In this document: positions 1-11,800 of the stretch, in pieces
Layout: the number at the start of each line of letters is the position of its first letter
How positions within the stretch are numbered: position 1 is the stretch's first letter
Assembly (NCBI GenBank): GCA_021018815.1
Contig: JAITYX010000009.1
Location: 9,116,501 to 9,180,500, forward strand
Direction of reading: 5' to 3'
Source: Talinum fruticosum
Taxonomy: Eukaryota; Streptophyta; Magnoliopsida; Caryophyllales; Talinaceae
DNA length: 64,000 bases
Program-made: the position numbers and the translations under genes
The notes under the pieces: model-generated
Told to the model about the DNA's origin: nothing
Databases searched by the model: none
Seen by the model: the letters and a program-made list of their open reading frames with translations, nothing else

Positions 1-243
1 AGTTTGATGCTCGGTCGGATGAAGGTATTTTTCCTGGTTATTCGTCTCATAGTAAAGTATATCGCATTTTCAATAAAAGAACTAACAAAGTGGAAGAAAG
101 TATCCATGTTGTTTTTGATGAGATTGATCAAGGAAAACCTAGTGAGTCAACATTCTTAGATCCGAAACTTAGTCGAGATGATGATGACCTTGCTGAAGGT
201 GAGCTCAAACAGAGTCAAGAAAAAGCAACTCATTATGAGGTAA
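1..243 (+). pseudogene. Copia (family A) pol fragment: integrase tail to RT linker
   Basis: The first 240 bases translate in frame 2 or 3 as the stretch that follows the integrase core in SIRE-like copia polyproteins. It reads DEGIFPGYSSHSKVYRIFNK, followed by a segment of the type NKVEESIHVVFDE. The same stretch occurs on the minus strand near 54360-54640 inside the complete copia element, which fixes its identity. Upstream sequence (gag, protease, integrase core) lies outside the window. The reading breaks at about 243 and jumps to the region that lies downstream of RNase H in the complete copy, so RT and RNase H are deleted here. Seen: translated similarity. Inferred: internal deletion in a plus-oriented element whose 3' LTR is at 1101-2585. 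Confidence 0.8.
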
Positions 244-610
244 CTTAGAATACCATGACTCGGAATGGAAGAGAAAGAAAAAGAAGGAGAACAAAAAGAA
301 GAAGCGAGAGGGACAAGGTGCTGCCGTTCCTCAACCAAAACCGATAAGCTTAGACAGCGAGTTTGAGTGAGTCGAAGACCGTACGGATGTTGGACAATCC
401 GTAGAAGTCAAGCCAGAAGGAGCACCCCGCTTCGTGACATTTCAAGAGGATGAGCCTCTGGACTACCTCGTTCCGGGTCAGCCACTCGGAGCTGAGCCAC
501 TTCCACGGATACCACTGCTGCCACCGCCCAAATCTTCAACATCATCACAAGCGTATCGGCGTAGGCGCACCTGCACTCTCATCCGCCTCAACTCAAACCG
601 CCCCAACTCC
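244..610 (+). pseudogene. Remnant of the extra 3' ORF of copia family A
   Basis: This stretch encodes a lysine/glutamate-rich patch, then acidic residues, then EDEPLDYLVPGQPLG and PPPKSSTSSQAYR. The same motif series (EDEPPDDLVLGQPL, then PPRSSTSSGSYR) is found on the minus strand at 50416-50637, between RNase H and the 3' LTR of the complete copia. SIRE/Maximus elements are known to carry an additional, sometimes env-like, ORF in that position; I see no convincing signal peptide or membrane segment here, so I do not call it an envelope. A stop (TGA at about 368) interrupts the longest frame. The reading runs into a T-rich non-coding tract after 610. Confidence 0.6.
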
Positions 611-1086
611 ACCATCTTAATTTTTTTTTCTTCTCTATTCTATTTTTTTGTCCAAACATCAAATTGTATCAACTCTATACATTTTTCCCCAATATCTGTT
701 TTTGCTGAAAGGCAAGGGGAGAATACTCTAGAAAATTTGTTGTCTTACTTAAGGGAGTTTTCTCACCTTCTCTTTTATATTTATTTTTGTGCTTTTATGG
801 ATATATATGAATGAAGTTTCTCATTTCGAGCATATTTATTTCTGAATATAACTCTTTCTGAGTTTAAATTTCTCATTTAGTTTTGCTTTGATATATCAAC
901 TTGTTTCTCTATCTTACTCGATATAATTACTCAGTACTCTTCACCATATGAGTTATCTGCAGAAATATTCTAAGTTCGAAACACTTCACTCATTACTCTA
1001 TTTTCAGTGATATTTCACCGAGTCGAATGAAAACTCATGATTCCTTCACTAACAAAATTTTTGTCTAAGTATAGAATGCCTTTCAT
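611..1086 (+). other. Non-coding 3' spacer of the plus-strand copia
   Basis: AT-rich sequence with T runs lies between the extra-ORF remnant and the polypurine tract. The matching spacer in the complete copy is about 49821-50390 on the other strand. No ORF with recognisable similarity was seen. Confidence 0.6.
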
Positions 1087-1100
1087 CAAAAAGGGGAGAT
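1087..1100 (+). promoter_or_regulatory. Polypurine tract of plus-strand copia
   Basis: The run AAAAAGGGGAGAT directly precedes the LTR start TGAAGACTC. This is the position and composition expected for the plus-strand primer of reverse transcription. The same tract is seen in reverse complement at 49808-49820. Confidence 0.85.
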
Positions 1101-2585
1101 TGAAGACTCAAAAGTGAAAACTAGACCATTCCGAGTACTACCAAAGATAGGTACAAACCTCTTCCTTCATATGTTTTGATTACAAGTCATTCCGAGTACT
1201 ATAGAAACTATTTCATATGTTTTCATTCAATTCCGACAGACTCGGAAAACACATTTTTATCTATCATCTCACACTCGATGTTTCGAGTCACTTAGACACT
1301 ACTTAGATTTATCCCATGTTCAAATAATCTCTCTAACATGTCATATCCGAGTTGTGATTGCATATTCTCAAGTAATGTGAATTACATCATTAACTCAACT
1401 TTCTAACTCAGCATGTTTGTTTTAGAACTATTTCTCCGGATCAAGTACTTATACTTTGATATTTTTACTCTTATAACTTAATCTTTCTTAAGACTTACTC
1501 GATGGAATTTGAGTATAATGTATATTAGACTCGAAAATTCCACTCTTCTAGGCCTCGAGATAATTATGCACTTAATTATCTTAATTAAATTATTATCTCG
1601 TGCCTAATCTTAGACCAAAGTATTTTATACTTTGAGAACCAAAATTATTTACTTTTGTAGATTGTCCAAACGAGGTTATTTCATTTTTTTAAATTACAAA
1701 AGTAACCGGCTTCAAGCTCGTGAATCATCAGCAAACAAGGCTTTTTACTTCGAACAAGGCCCAGACGTTGTGTTAGGGTTATTTGTTTCCAAAACTAAAA
1801 ACTTCAACGCTAAGCTTAACGGTGGTTTGCACCCTACTTTTCGAGATAACACTAGTTGATTGGAGCATCCTTAGGAGTCAAGAGCTGTTGCACGACGATC
1901 ACATCTCAACGAATCTTTTCCGAGTCACTCGGAAGAACAGTTACAATGATCACAAAGGACTTCGTTCAAAAATTATTCGCAACGGCTAATATACTTGGTC
2001 ATCAATAAATAGAAGCCAACTCCCAAGACTTGAAGATTACTGAATATATTTTTAATACACATTACATAAGTAAAAGTCATTGAAGTCATACTCAATCTTC
2101 TTTTTACAACTCCCAACTTGTAATTCATACTTTCCGAGTTGTAAAGTCTTGTAATCGATTACATACTCTTTCTTACTTTTCGCGTAAGGTCCCTTGACTA
2201 AGCTCTAAGGGTTAACTTAGCTCGGTTGTCACTAGTCGTAGAGGTTACCACAGTTAGGAAGTATTAGATCGAGATAAGGGAATTTATGAGTCTAGGAAAA
2301 CTCTATAAGGAATTGTTTAAGGGAGCAATTTTGGTTGTGTTAGTTGTATTTTGTGGATTCAAAATAGTGCATTTGACTTGGTGCTTAGAATAGCACTCGT
2401 CGGGGTGTTACGGCCCGGGAGGGTTTCCACGTATATCTATGTTCACGTATTTTTGAGTCCAATCTAGACTCGGATTGTCTTGATTACTCTTTTCAAGCTT
2501 TAATCTTTCAAGTTTGGCAAAATTCCCTCATCACCCTATTCATCCCCCTCTAGAGTGACTAAGACTCTCCAAGAGCAAACCTTCA
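1101..2585 (+). repeat. 3' LTR of copia family A (plus strand)
   Basis: It starts TGAAGACTC right after the polypurine tract and ends GCAAACCTTCA, giving TG...CA ends and a length of 1485 bp. It is the reverse complement of the LTRs at 48273-49807 and 57634-59175. A weak TATA-like sequence (TCAATAAATAG) sits at about 2002-2013, matching the better TATA boxes of the other copies. Short ORFs inside it are not similar to any protein and I leave them out. The flank after 2585 is not ordinary DNA but a minus-strand LTR fragment of the same family. Confidence 0.9.
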
Positions 2586-2619
2586 TTTGAGTCTCTACAT
2601 TGACTTGTTCTTCAGACAT

Positions 2620-3405
2620 TCTAAGTCGGGTCTTGAGCTTATTTGGGATGTAAACATTGTGCAACGGCTCATGGCTCCAAAAGCTGGTCCAATCACTTGG
2701 TGGTGACTGAAAACCGAGGTGGAAACAACTGTTGGGCCTAGAGTTGGAGTTTTCTAGTTTTGGAAACACATAAGCCCGACACGATGTCCGAGCCTTATCC
2801 GAAGTAGCTAAAACTTGTCTGCTGGTGTTTAATAGTTAGAAGTCAATTGTTTTGTAAATTCAAAAATATATTAGCCTTGTTTGAATAACCTACAAAATCA
2901 AACCACATTGGATCGCAAACTATAAAGTACTTTGGTCCGAGATTAGGAACAAATAATAATTAAATTCGAGTAATTAAATGCTTGAATTATCTTTGGCCTA
3001 AAAGAATGGAATTTTCTGAGTCTAATATTCAATATATTTAAATTCCATCTTGAGTCAATCCTAAAATGATCAAGTTAGAAAGGATAAAATATCGAGTATA
3101 AGAACTTAATCTGGTCAAACAACTCTCAAGGAAATAAATTGACTTAGAATAAACAATTAACGTTGTAATTCACTTTTCGTTAAAATACAAAGTCATTGCT
3201 CGGAATAAAAGTGTTAGAGAAATTATTTCGAGTGTGATGGTTCCGAGTGATGTATGAGTGAGTCAAAAACATCGAGTGTAGGAGATATAAAATAAAGCGC
3301 TTTCGAGTCGGTCGAACATAATGAAAACTTAGATAAGAGTTTCTATAATACACATAATGACTTAGAATCAAAACCTAAGAGAGATAGAGATTTATACCTA
3401 AATCT
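2620..3405 (-). repeat. Truncated copia family A LTR (minus strand)
   Basis: From about 2620 the sequence follows the inner part of the minus-strand copia LTR (compare 61950-62510 and 58300-59110), including a block on the theme of GCAACGGCTC and the downstream AT-rich segment up to TTATACCTA near 3400. Both LTR ends are missing. About 35 bases at 2586-2620 between this and the plus-strand LTR are too diverged to assign. Together with 1101-2585 it makes an imperfect inverted repeat. Confidence 0.7.
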
Positions 3406-4052
3406 TCAAGCCTTGAGCTTTTTAAACTATGTTCCCAAATATTAATATTTACCTCCGAACACATGAAATTCAGGGAATCCCTAAAAGGTTCAATTGAGAC
3501 ATTAATTTATAATTGGCACCCAAATCACAACTTCTTCATCCTTAATTGCTAATTGAAATTTCAATATTACTCATTAGACCTAAGCAACCTAACTCCATAA
3601 GAATTTTCGGGTTCCCAATTCAGCCTTAAACAACTACTAAATTCCTTCAAAGTTCCCAATTCAACCTTAAACAACTACTAAATTTGTTCTATAACATAAA
3701 CATTCAATATTCATAATAAAATCCAATTAGGTTTTGAAATTACTATTAATTTAGATTATAAGACCACACACCTCGAATTCTAGGGTTTGAGAAATTGATT
3801 GCACCGGTTTCCTTCTTCCTTCTTTCACTTCTTGCTCTCTAGTTTAGCCTCCTTGTGCTAAGTCTCTCGTGGTTTCTCTCTCGTGCTCTGTTTCTGGTCT
3901 AGTTTTCTCTCTCCTCGGCCAACCTTGCTCATCGATCACCGGCCATGGTTTTCACTTTTGCCGGTTGTCGTTCTCACCTTTCGGGCATGCCACCGGCCTC
4001 TTCTTTCTTTCTTGTTGTCACTCACCCTCTGTCGTTGTTCCTCTTCCCGGCC

Positions 4053-4057
4053 ATCCT
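4053..4057. other. Target-site duplication (left), ATCCT
   Basis: The five bases ATCCT stand directly before the TGTAACACC start of the solo LTR and recur directly after its end at 6916-6920. Joining the flanks restores a sequence colinear with 11580-11620 in the other LTR of element C. Confidence 0.9.
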
Positions 4058-6915
4058 TGTAACACCCCTAGACCCACCCTAGCAGTATTACATGCCGGGG
4101 TTCCCAGAGAGGAACCCTTAAGGCTACTTATGATCTCAACTTAGGGTTAATAACCCTTTCTTGGATTGGCGGAAGCGCATTTCTAGGTTTTTGAAGCTTT
4201 TTCTAGAAATTTCGGCGAGTTTCCTCTATAACATGGCTAATCCCATAGGCTTAAAGCCCTAACCTTGTGCGAAACACATTCATAACTTAACGAGCCACAC
4301 GCTCGGAGTATCACAACACAACTCAACGAGCCACACGCTCGGAGTATTCACATAGGGCTTTCATATTATACATAGTCGGTTAAACATACATCCGATCCTT
4401 ACAAATATCAAAATCATAAAGTACATAATATGTCCGGAGATCTCCTATCCAATTGTCCGCTACGCTAATGACCAAAAGCAACTTCAGGGAGTCTTAACCT
4501 CGTACCTAAAATTTTGGTTAGGTCATGAGCTCCACAAGCCCAGTGAATAACCCAAACCCACCCCGGGTTTCACTTTGCACATTAATTCATTAACAAACAC
4601 ACATAGGTTCAATATTCATTCATAACATGCGATTAAGATCATACATGCTTAAGACATGCGAGATTCTAAACTTACAAACTTGCCGAGAAACATAATGACA
4701 TCAATTACTCATGAATTCAATCAAACGTACTTCATTCATGTTTCTATACAAGTACGTCATAGAATCATTCATCATGTAAGGTATTAATCACATAAATCAT
4801 ATCTTGCTTCTCATCGTATTCATTTCTTATGAAATCAGGATTCGTTCTTCTTCTTATTCTTCTTCTTGAGTTCAATCGTGCATTTCATAAATCATTTATT
4901 CTTTCTTTCTTGTTCATCATGCACAATCATTTGATTCTTCATATCGTAATTCTTTAAGTCTTCTTAGTTGCGAATGGAAAGAAGATTTATGTTTTGCTCT
5001 AAAGACCTAGTTCTTGGAGCCAAAATAATTCATGGCCTCGAGGCAAAATAATTTGTGGCCTCGAGGCTTGCCTCACTTTGAAGGACAAATACTATCAATA
5101 ATTCGTAGAAGCAAATTAATTCGTGGCTTCGGGTTGATGGACACTTCTATGGCCATAGCTTCAGAGGATTCTTTAATTCGTGGGGTCTTAGATCAATCAC
5201 ACAATCCTTTCTCCCTTCTTTAGTTGTTTATGTTTCTTATTTTCTTATTACTTATACATAAGATACACTTAATTCATATAATTCATGATTATCGGCTTCA
5301 TACGTAACTCTTTTGCAAGTAACAATTTACATAAGCAAGTTCTAACTCAAGTATAATCAATTCATTTCACATACGTATGCTTATGTCATTTATAATCGGT
5401 GTTATTCAAGATGAACACATAATCATATAAACATGTCAATTAGGAGTCCTAATCAATGAACTCATCGTTTTCATGATTGCGTAATATGGCGCATAGGTGG
5501 TTTATGGTTCTATAGCTTTCCTTAATCGATATATATATCTTTAAATCTAGCCATATAGCTTCTTAAATTTCAGTTCTTAATTCAGTTACTTAATTAATTC
5601 CAATTTAGCCCAAAACAGCACATTTTCACTTAAAATTTCATATCTCCCAATCTACTTATCCAATGCATACCAAATTTTACAAGAAATTTCCATAAATGTC
5701 CATGAAGTTGAGGAAAATTTTCAGGAAATTTGGGCTACACATGAATTCACGATAATTCGGACAACATGCATAATTATTGAAAATCGCACATAAGTCATGA
5801 ACTTAACTTTCCGATTTTTCTCCCTAATTCTGTTCAAGTTAATCTCATCCAATTCTCAATAATCATGCTTAATAATACTTAAACGTCACAAATTCAGAAC
5901 TAGGTATCACATAATCACAACATGCTCTTTGATTCGTGAGTTGCTAGTTTAGTGAATTTAAGCCTTTAACTTCTTCAATTAAACCTAGGGTTTCCAATTT
6001 CATACTTTGAATTCGTGTTCAATCCACCTAATTCATTTTATTTTAGAGGGTGAATTCAGATTACTCACCTTGGATTCTTAGAGGTTCTAAGAAGTTCGGT
6101 TTGGAAGGGTTCGGATTGGGTGTTTTTGCTCTTCCTTCTTCTCCCTTTCGGGTTCCCTTTTCTTCTTCTACCTCTTGATTTCTTCCTCTTCTTCCTACCT
6201 CTGTTTCTGGTTCTTTGTCCCTCTCGTTCGGTCTCTCTACATTTCTCTTTCTTCGCTCTGCTCGGCCTCCTGAGCTCGAGCTCTCCCTTGCCCACCGACA
6301 GCGGCGCCTTCGCCGTGTAGGCGGCCACCGGCCCCGGCTTCTCGTGCTTTCTCCCTCTCTAGCTCGTTCTGCTCCCTCTCGCTTCCCTCTCTGCTCTGCC
6401 TCTGCTTTTTTCATTTTCCTCTGCTTCTATTTCTGCTCTGCTTCCTCTTCTCTTTCCTTGCTTCGCTTCTACTTCTTTCGTTCCCTTTCCTCTTCCTCTC
6501 GGTCTCCCTCTCGCTCTCTCCCGCTTTCCCTCGCTTTCCCCGTTTTTATTTGTGCTTCTTTTCCTCTCTTTGCCCGGTTCCTCTTCATCCTAGTTTGGTT
6601 TCTCTCTCCTAATTTCTTTATTCCACCTAATTAGCTTTGCTTGCTCCCTTTCAATTGGACCCCTCTTTCTCTCTTTGCTTAATTCCTTGCCAACTTCCTC
6701 CTTTTTCATTTTCCTTTCTTTTTATTCTAATTGGACCCAAACTAGCTTCACAAGGTCCAATTTCGCTAGCCCACGCTCGAGTATCGGTTCTCGGCTTATA
6801 ATTTCAACTCGGAAAAATTAATAATTCACTTAATGTAATAATTTCGAATTTTTCACTTAACTTTTAATAATTTAATTCACTAGCAAGCAAACACCTAAAA
6901 TTTCGGGGTCTTAGA
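4058..6915 (-). repeat. Solo LTR of a Tekay/Del-like retrotransposon
   Basis: A 2858-bp unit begins TGTAACACCCC and ends TTTCGGGGTCTTAGA in plus orientation; the terminal CA has decayed to GA. Read on the minus strand it starts like typical Tekay/Del LTRs (CTAAGACCCCGAAATTT) and ends GGGGTGTTACA, so I assign it to the minus strand. Identical 5-bp flanks (ATCCT) prove insertion of a whole element followed by LTR-LTR recombination. It contains a short tandem duplication near 4280-4350 built on CCACACGCTCGGAGTA and pyrimidine-rich stretches at 6120-6640 whose ORFs are low-complexity artefacts. Confidence 0.9.
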
Positions 6916-6920
6916 ATCCT
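6916..6920. other. Target-site duplication (right), ATCCT
   Basis: This is the right copy of the ATCCT duplication that flanks the solo LTR, identical to 4053-4057. Confidence 0.9.
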
Positions 6921-7050
6921 AGCTCGCGATCTCTTCTCATTGGCTCTTGTACTCGTTGCTCACTCTTCGCTCTCACTCCTGTTCTTTTCTTCTTCTTCCT
7001 TTACCAGTTCCATTCTTCTTCTTCTTCTTTGCTCTGCTCTCGGCCACCTG

Positions 7051-7056
<6 letters not shown>

Positions 7057-7088
<32 letters not shown>
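7057..7088. repeat. (TC)n microsatellite
   Basis: About 16 uninterrupted TC dinucleotides lie inside the LTR of element C. The second LTR (11700-11880) has only short CT runs at the matching place, so the expansion happened after the LTRs diverged or was lost in the other copy. Confidence 0.95.
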
Positions 7089-7091
<3 letters not shown>

Positions 7092-7592
7092 TCCCTTTAT
7101 CAGTCAAGCTTTCCTTCTCTCCCTTAGTCCCCTGTATCTCTATGTCCCTTTGCCTCCCTCCTTCTCGGACTCTCTCCAGATTCCTCTCTCTTTTCCATCC
7201 TAATCTCTCTCTCTCTTTGTTTGTCTCCCGTGACTTCACTAGAGAAGGCCATCACATTAGCAACTTTATTACTAATCTCTTAATGTTATCTGCCAATTGC
7301 CCCTTCATCCCTTTTCTCTTTTTTTTTAGTTAAGTGTCATTTAGGTTAACCCTAAATGATTGATATAAGAGACCTCGAGTTTACATTTAGATGTTTTCGG
7401 GAAAAATTAACAGGAAGGAATTAATTTACTTTACCAACTATAGTTACTACAAACTCTTAATAATTCAGTCAAATAAAATTACGAATATATATCCATGTAT
7501 ATATTTTAATTATTCGACGTAATTTATTTAATTTAAACTAATATATTAATTTAACTCATATAATTAACTCAAATAAAATTATGGGTAGTACA

Positions 7593-7606
7593 TTTGTTCC
7601 CCCTAA
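7593..7606 (-). promoter_or_regulatory. Polypurine tract of element C
   Basis: On the minus strand TTTTAGGGGGAACAAA runs directly into the LTR start TGTACTACCC. This purine-rich tract marks the 3' end of the interior and fixes the element's orientation. Confidence 0.8.
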
Positions 7607-8806
7607 AAGAATTACGTCTCCGAAATTCGTAATAGATAGGTAGTCTCCTAATTACATAACACTTAGGCGCTCATACATCAATCATACTAGTACTACCTAA
7701 CAAAAATACAACTCATTTAGGCAATTATTCCCAAACACGATTATTAGAATTCCTACTGAACTCTCTCGTGTTAGGGTAACTTTCTTTTTAAACTTCACGT
7801 AGAAACAAAACACAATTACAATCTAATGGAATATGAACTGTAATCATTCTTAAATCAATAGAAGCAAGTTTATGACTTCCAGCCTCCTATCTACCATCAT
7901 TTCCGTACGTCTCGGTTAATTATAGGGCCCAAGGAGCAAACCGTGCCAAAAAGGGCAAATTTTTGGCTTGGAATAATTCCACAACTCGTTCTAAATTGAA
8001 TACTAATATCTCAACCAAATACCTAAGCAACCAACGCATTACTTTCTAGTGATGCATAGATATTTACTTGTTATTTAGGATTTTCCCCACCCAATGATCC
8101 AACAATTTCGTAACAGGAACCCACTCATGTCAATACAGTCAAGACAAAGCATACGAAACTAGCTATTCCCTCATTCATTCATCTAACTTAGTCGAACTTG
8201 CGAGTACCGCTAAGCTTGGGAGGTTGCAACTTCAAAAACTTATTCACAAAGTTAGTGCCTATTAGTAGATCGGTTACATTGTTTTGCAAATCAGCCTTAC
8301 CACTTCCCTTCCCACTTGCTATCTAGCAAGGTTAAGTTACTTGGTCATAATTGATTGTTCACCATATTAGCACAAGTGTACCCATAGAATCATACAGGCT
8401 TGTAAAACAAGTCGTATAAAATTCAATCACTCACACATATAAGCACATAGGTTCATAAGTCAAATCACATAATTCATCTTCCGGTTAATCACATAAGCAA
8501 TCAAATTAATAAGTCCTAGAGGTAGAGGTTTCTAATTCAAGACTCAATGAAACCAACGAGTAATGAAACGGAAATAAAATTTCAGCCACACTTAGTCATA
8601 CACTTAGCACACACCAGTCATTCGCATATCACCACAATAAGCGGTTACAATCAACTAATTTAACCAAGTCGACTAGATAAAAGCCTACGAGTAAAAGGTC
8701 ACAATTAATGCGACACGCACATTTGTCACAAATAAAGCACGTTATCATATAACAATGGATCGTAGATGGCTATATGTAATGCAAACTTAAGGTCACTAAA
8801 ATCTAT
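7607..8806 (-). other. Interior of element C without coding capacity
   Basis: Twelve hundred bases of AT-rich sequence lie between polypurine tract and primer-binding site. I found no gag, protease, RT, RNase H, integrase or chromodomain similarity in any frame. An autonomous chromovirus interior is about 4-5 kb, so this is a deletion derivative or a LARD-like non-autonomous element with LTRs nearly three times as long as its interior. Confidence 0.6.
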
Positions 8807-8818
8807 GCTCCGATACCA
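8807..8818 (-). promoter_or_regulatory. Primer-binding site of element C (initiator tRNA-Met type)
   Basis: On the minus strand TGGTATCGGAGC follows the 5' LTR end by a few bases. It differs by one base from TGGTATCAGAGC, the usual plant retrotransposon site complementary to the 3' end of initiator tRNA-Met. Confidence 0.85.
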
Positions 8819-8822
8819 TAAA

Positions 8823-11800
8823 TGTAACACCTCGAAACCAAGCCTAGGAGTATTACATCGCCAAAGTTCCTCAAAAGGAACTGCCAAGGCTACTTAAGGT
8901 GTCAATTGGGTTTTTTAATTCTAACTTAAAGGTAATAAAGGTGATTGTCTCTTTTAGTTGAAAATTTTCTAAAAAGTTTATGCAAAGTTCCATTTCTAAC
9001 ATGGCCTATCCCCTAGGCTTAAAGCTTTAACAACCTACATAAAAACCATAATATAACTCAACAGGCCACACGCTCGGAGTACACAACTCAACGGCCACAC
9101 GTCGGAGTTAACCCAATATGCATTGAAACTTAAAATAATTTAATGGTTCATGATATATTTGATATAAACTATATGAACTTAGTTACATGCAACAACACTT
9201 AGGAATATATTGCATGCACATCAGAATCTTATGCCACTCGAAACGTCATCAATAAACGAAACCAACACATAGGAGTCCAAGTATATGCTAAAGTACAAGA
9301 CACGCCACCTGAGAGATTACCGAAAACTAGGGAGGGGATATAGGGGGTGTTGAGCACCAATCCTCCGAGTGGAGAGTCTTACACTCTTAAAAGATAAAGT
9401 TCTTCACACATACTACCAATAATAATCATTGAGAAAATAAGAATAGCATGATAAGAATATAAATACTCATGAATGGAATTCTTTTGGAGCTGAAATGGTT
9501 TAATCAACTTTAAACAAAGTGGTGCAACCACTAACACTTTCTTTCAAATAATTTCAGTCGAAATTGAATATCTCTCTAGGAAAATCCCATGCAGCTTATC
9601 ATTATAAACTTTCAATCTTTAAAATAGAGTTTCAAAATCATTAACAACTAATTGGATCCGAATCAATATTATAGGCTACAGACTAGAACTAGCACTTTAT
9701 AGTTTCTTTGGGGCACGACCCCTATTAAAGGCTCCGGGACTTATCTCTATGAAGCCTAAGGTCGGGCATCCCGATACTTAAGGACCCCTATTTTTGTCCC
9801 TCGAAGTTTCTTGTCGGGCATCCTTACATGTGAGAACCCCGATTAAAACCCTTCCACTGTGCTAAATGATCCTAGCCGATTTGATTCAAACCAATGTAAC
9901 CACATTCATTAATTTGTTTCAGATAGCATTCTCAAATCATTTTAACACATTAGAAGGCATAGCGCGACATGCCACCCCTCCAAATTCAATTTTTCAATCC
10001 ATTTCACTTCTTTAGAGCATGTTCACGTTTAAGAGGCGGTTATCGGAAATCGTATTAAATAATCATTTTGCATAAAACACATAACTCCTTTCAAAACTAA
10101 CTTTTTGAGCATCATTTATCATAATCAGTCCTCACTTAACAAAAATAGCCACAAGTCAGCACAAACAGTCATTCTCAACTCATTTTTTACTATGCCTCCT
10201 TAACTCCGCCAATTTATTAAAATTAATTTCTTTGTCCGAGCCACAATAGCCACAATCACTCTTCAATCATTTTGAATTGTTTACCAAGCTTAATTGTTCA
10301 TATTACATTCTCCTAATAACTTGCCCCTTGTTGGGTCGATTTCACCTAAGACTTCATAATCATAAGTAGTCATAAATTGTATTTAACCCAAGAATCGCTG
10401 ATCTTCCACCTTTAGACCTTAATTGTGCATCAATCAATATGGATTCCTACTCTCCCACTACACTCAAAACCATTGTTTCCTACTCTTAGTTTAAAAAGTG
10501 CACCACGGGCGCACAAAAACGTGAAGCCCTCCCCTGCAAAAGCCCTTTAAGGTGCGTGCGCCACGGCCAGGGCTAAGTTGTGCCTCATGCTCTTTTTTTT
10601 TCTCTCTCTCTCTGTCTCCCCGCCTCCCCCTTCTCTTGTCTTTCTCCTTATTAGACTATGAGTAAGTGGGTAAGTTGCCTCATATTTTCAATCTATGTTA
10701 TTTCTTTTGTTCTTTTTGTTTTCTTTTTTGGTGAAAATCGTAGCGAATTTTGGTGTGATCATAATCGGAGACTCTTTGTGATATTTTTTCGTAGGTGCAA
10801 TGATATCTAATCACTTATTTAATGTCATCATCTAGCATATTCGACTAAAAATATTGCTTGGTAATGATTTTCAAGCATTTTTAGTAAATCCGCCTTGTTC
10901 GAGAAAGCCCAGGACCCTTTGCGCTTTTATACGCCTTCAGCTCTTTTAAACTAAGTTCCCAAAATTAATATTTACCTCCCAACGCATAGAATTCAGGGAA
11001 TCCCTAAAAGGTTCAACTGAAACATTAATTTATAATTCACACCCAAATAACAACTTTTTCATTCTTAATTTCTAATTAAAATTTCAATATTACACATTAG
11101 ACATAAGCAACCTAACTCCATCAAAATTTTCGGGCTTCCAATTTAGTCTTTAACAACTATTAAATTCCTTCAAAGTTCCCAATTCAACCTTAAATAACTA
11201 CAAAATTTTTCCTATAACATAAACATTCAATATTCACAACAAAATTCAATTGGCTTTCGAAATTACTATTAATTTAGAGTATAAGACCACCCACCTCGAA
11301 TTTTAGGGTTTGAGAAATTGATTGCGCTAGTTTCCTTATTCCTCTTTCGCTTCTGCTCTATGGTTCGGGCTCCTAGTTCTCGGTCTCTCGTGGTCTCTCT
11401 TTGTGCTCTGTTTCTGGTCCGGTTTTTCTCTCCTCCAACCATCTTTGCTCACTTGTCACCGACCATGATTTTATGCCCGTCGGTTATCGTTCTCGCCATT
11501 CGGGCAAGCCACGGGCCTCCTCTTCCTTTCTTGTTCTCGCTCGCCCTCCTTCTTTCCTCTCGTCGCTATTCCTCTTCCCGACCACCCTAGCTCTTGAGGT
11601 CTCATCCTCTGCTCTCGTAGTCGTTGCTCACTCTTCGCTTTCACACCCATTCTCTTCTTCTTCTTCTTCCTTTCCCCTTTTCTCTATCTCTCACTTTCTC
11701 TTTTTTGCTCTGCTCGGGCCTCCCGAGCCCTTCTCTATCTATCTCGTGCTTCCCTTTTAAGTCAAGCTTTCCCTGTCTCCCTTGGTCCCCTATCTCCCTG

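Larger units (their letters stand above)
3406..7592 (-). repeat. 3' LTR of element C, left-truncated, interrupted by a solo LTR
   Basis: Positions 3410-4057 match 10940-11590 and positions 6916-7592 match 11600-12246 nearly base for base in blocks, with the solo LTR 4058-6915 in between. The right end reads GGGTAGTACA in plus orientation, the TG start in element orientation, and is followed by the polypurine tract. About two thirds of the LTR (the part matching 8823-10930) is missing on the left. The pyrimidine-rich stretches around 3800-4050 and 6930-7330 produce spurious serine/leucine ORFs, which are not annotated. Confidence 0.8.

Noticed and set aside
434..814. 126-codon ORF as an intact envelope-like gene
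   Set aside because: Only the first 50-60 codons match the extra ORF of the complete copia; the rest is translated AT-rich spacer.
6061..6634. Several overlapping ORFs on both strands, rich in Arg/Glu or Ser/Leu/Phe
   Set aside because: They come from a CT-rich tract inside the solo LTR; composition is low-complexity, both strands are open, and no domain is recognisable.
6940..7333. Serine/leucine-rich ORFs around the TC microsatellite
   Set aside because: Produced by (TC)n and neighbouring pyrimidine runs in the C LTR; the matching ORFs in the second LTR (11318-11932) are not conserved at protein level.
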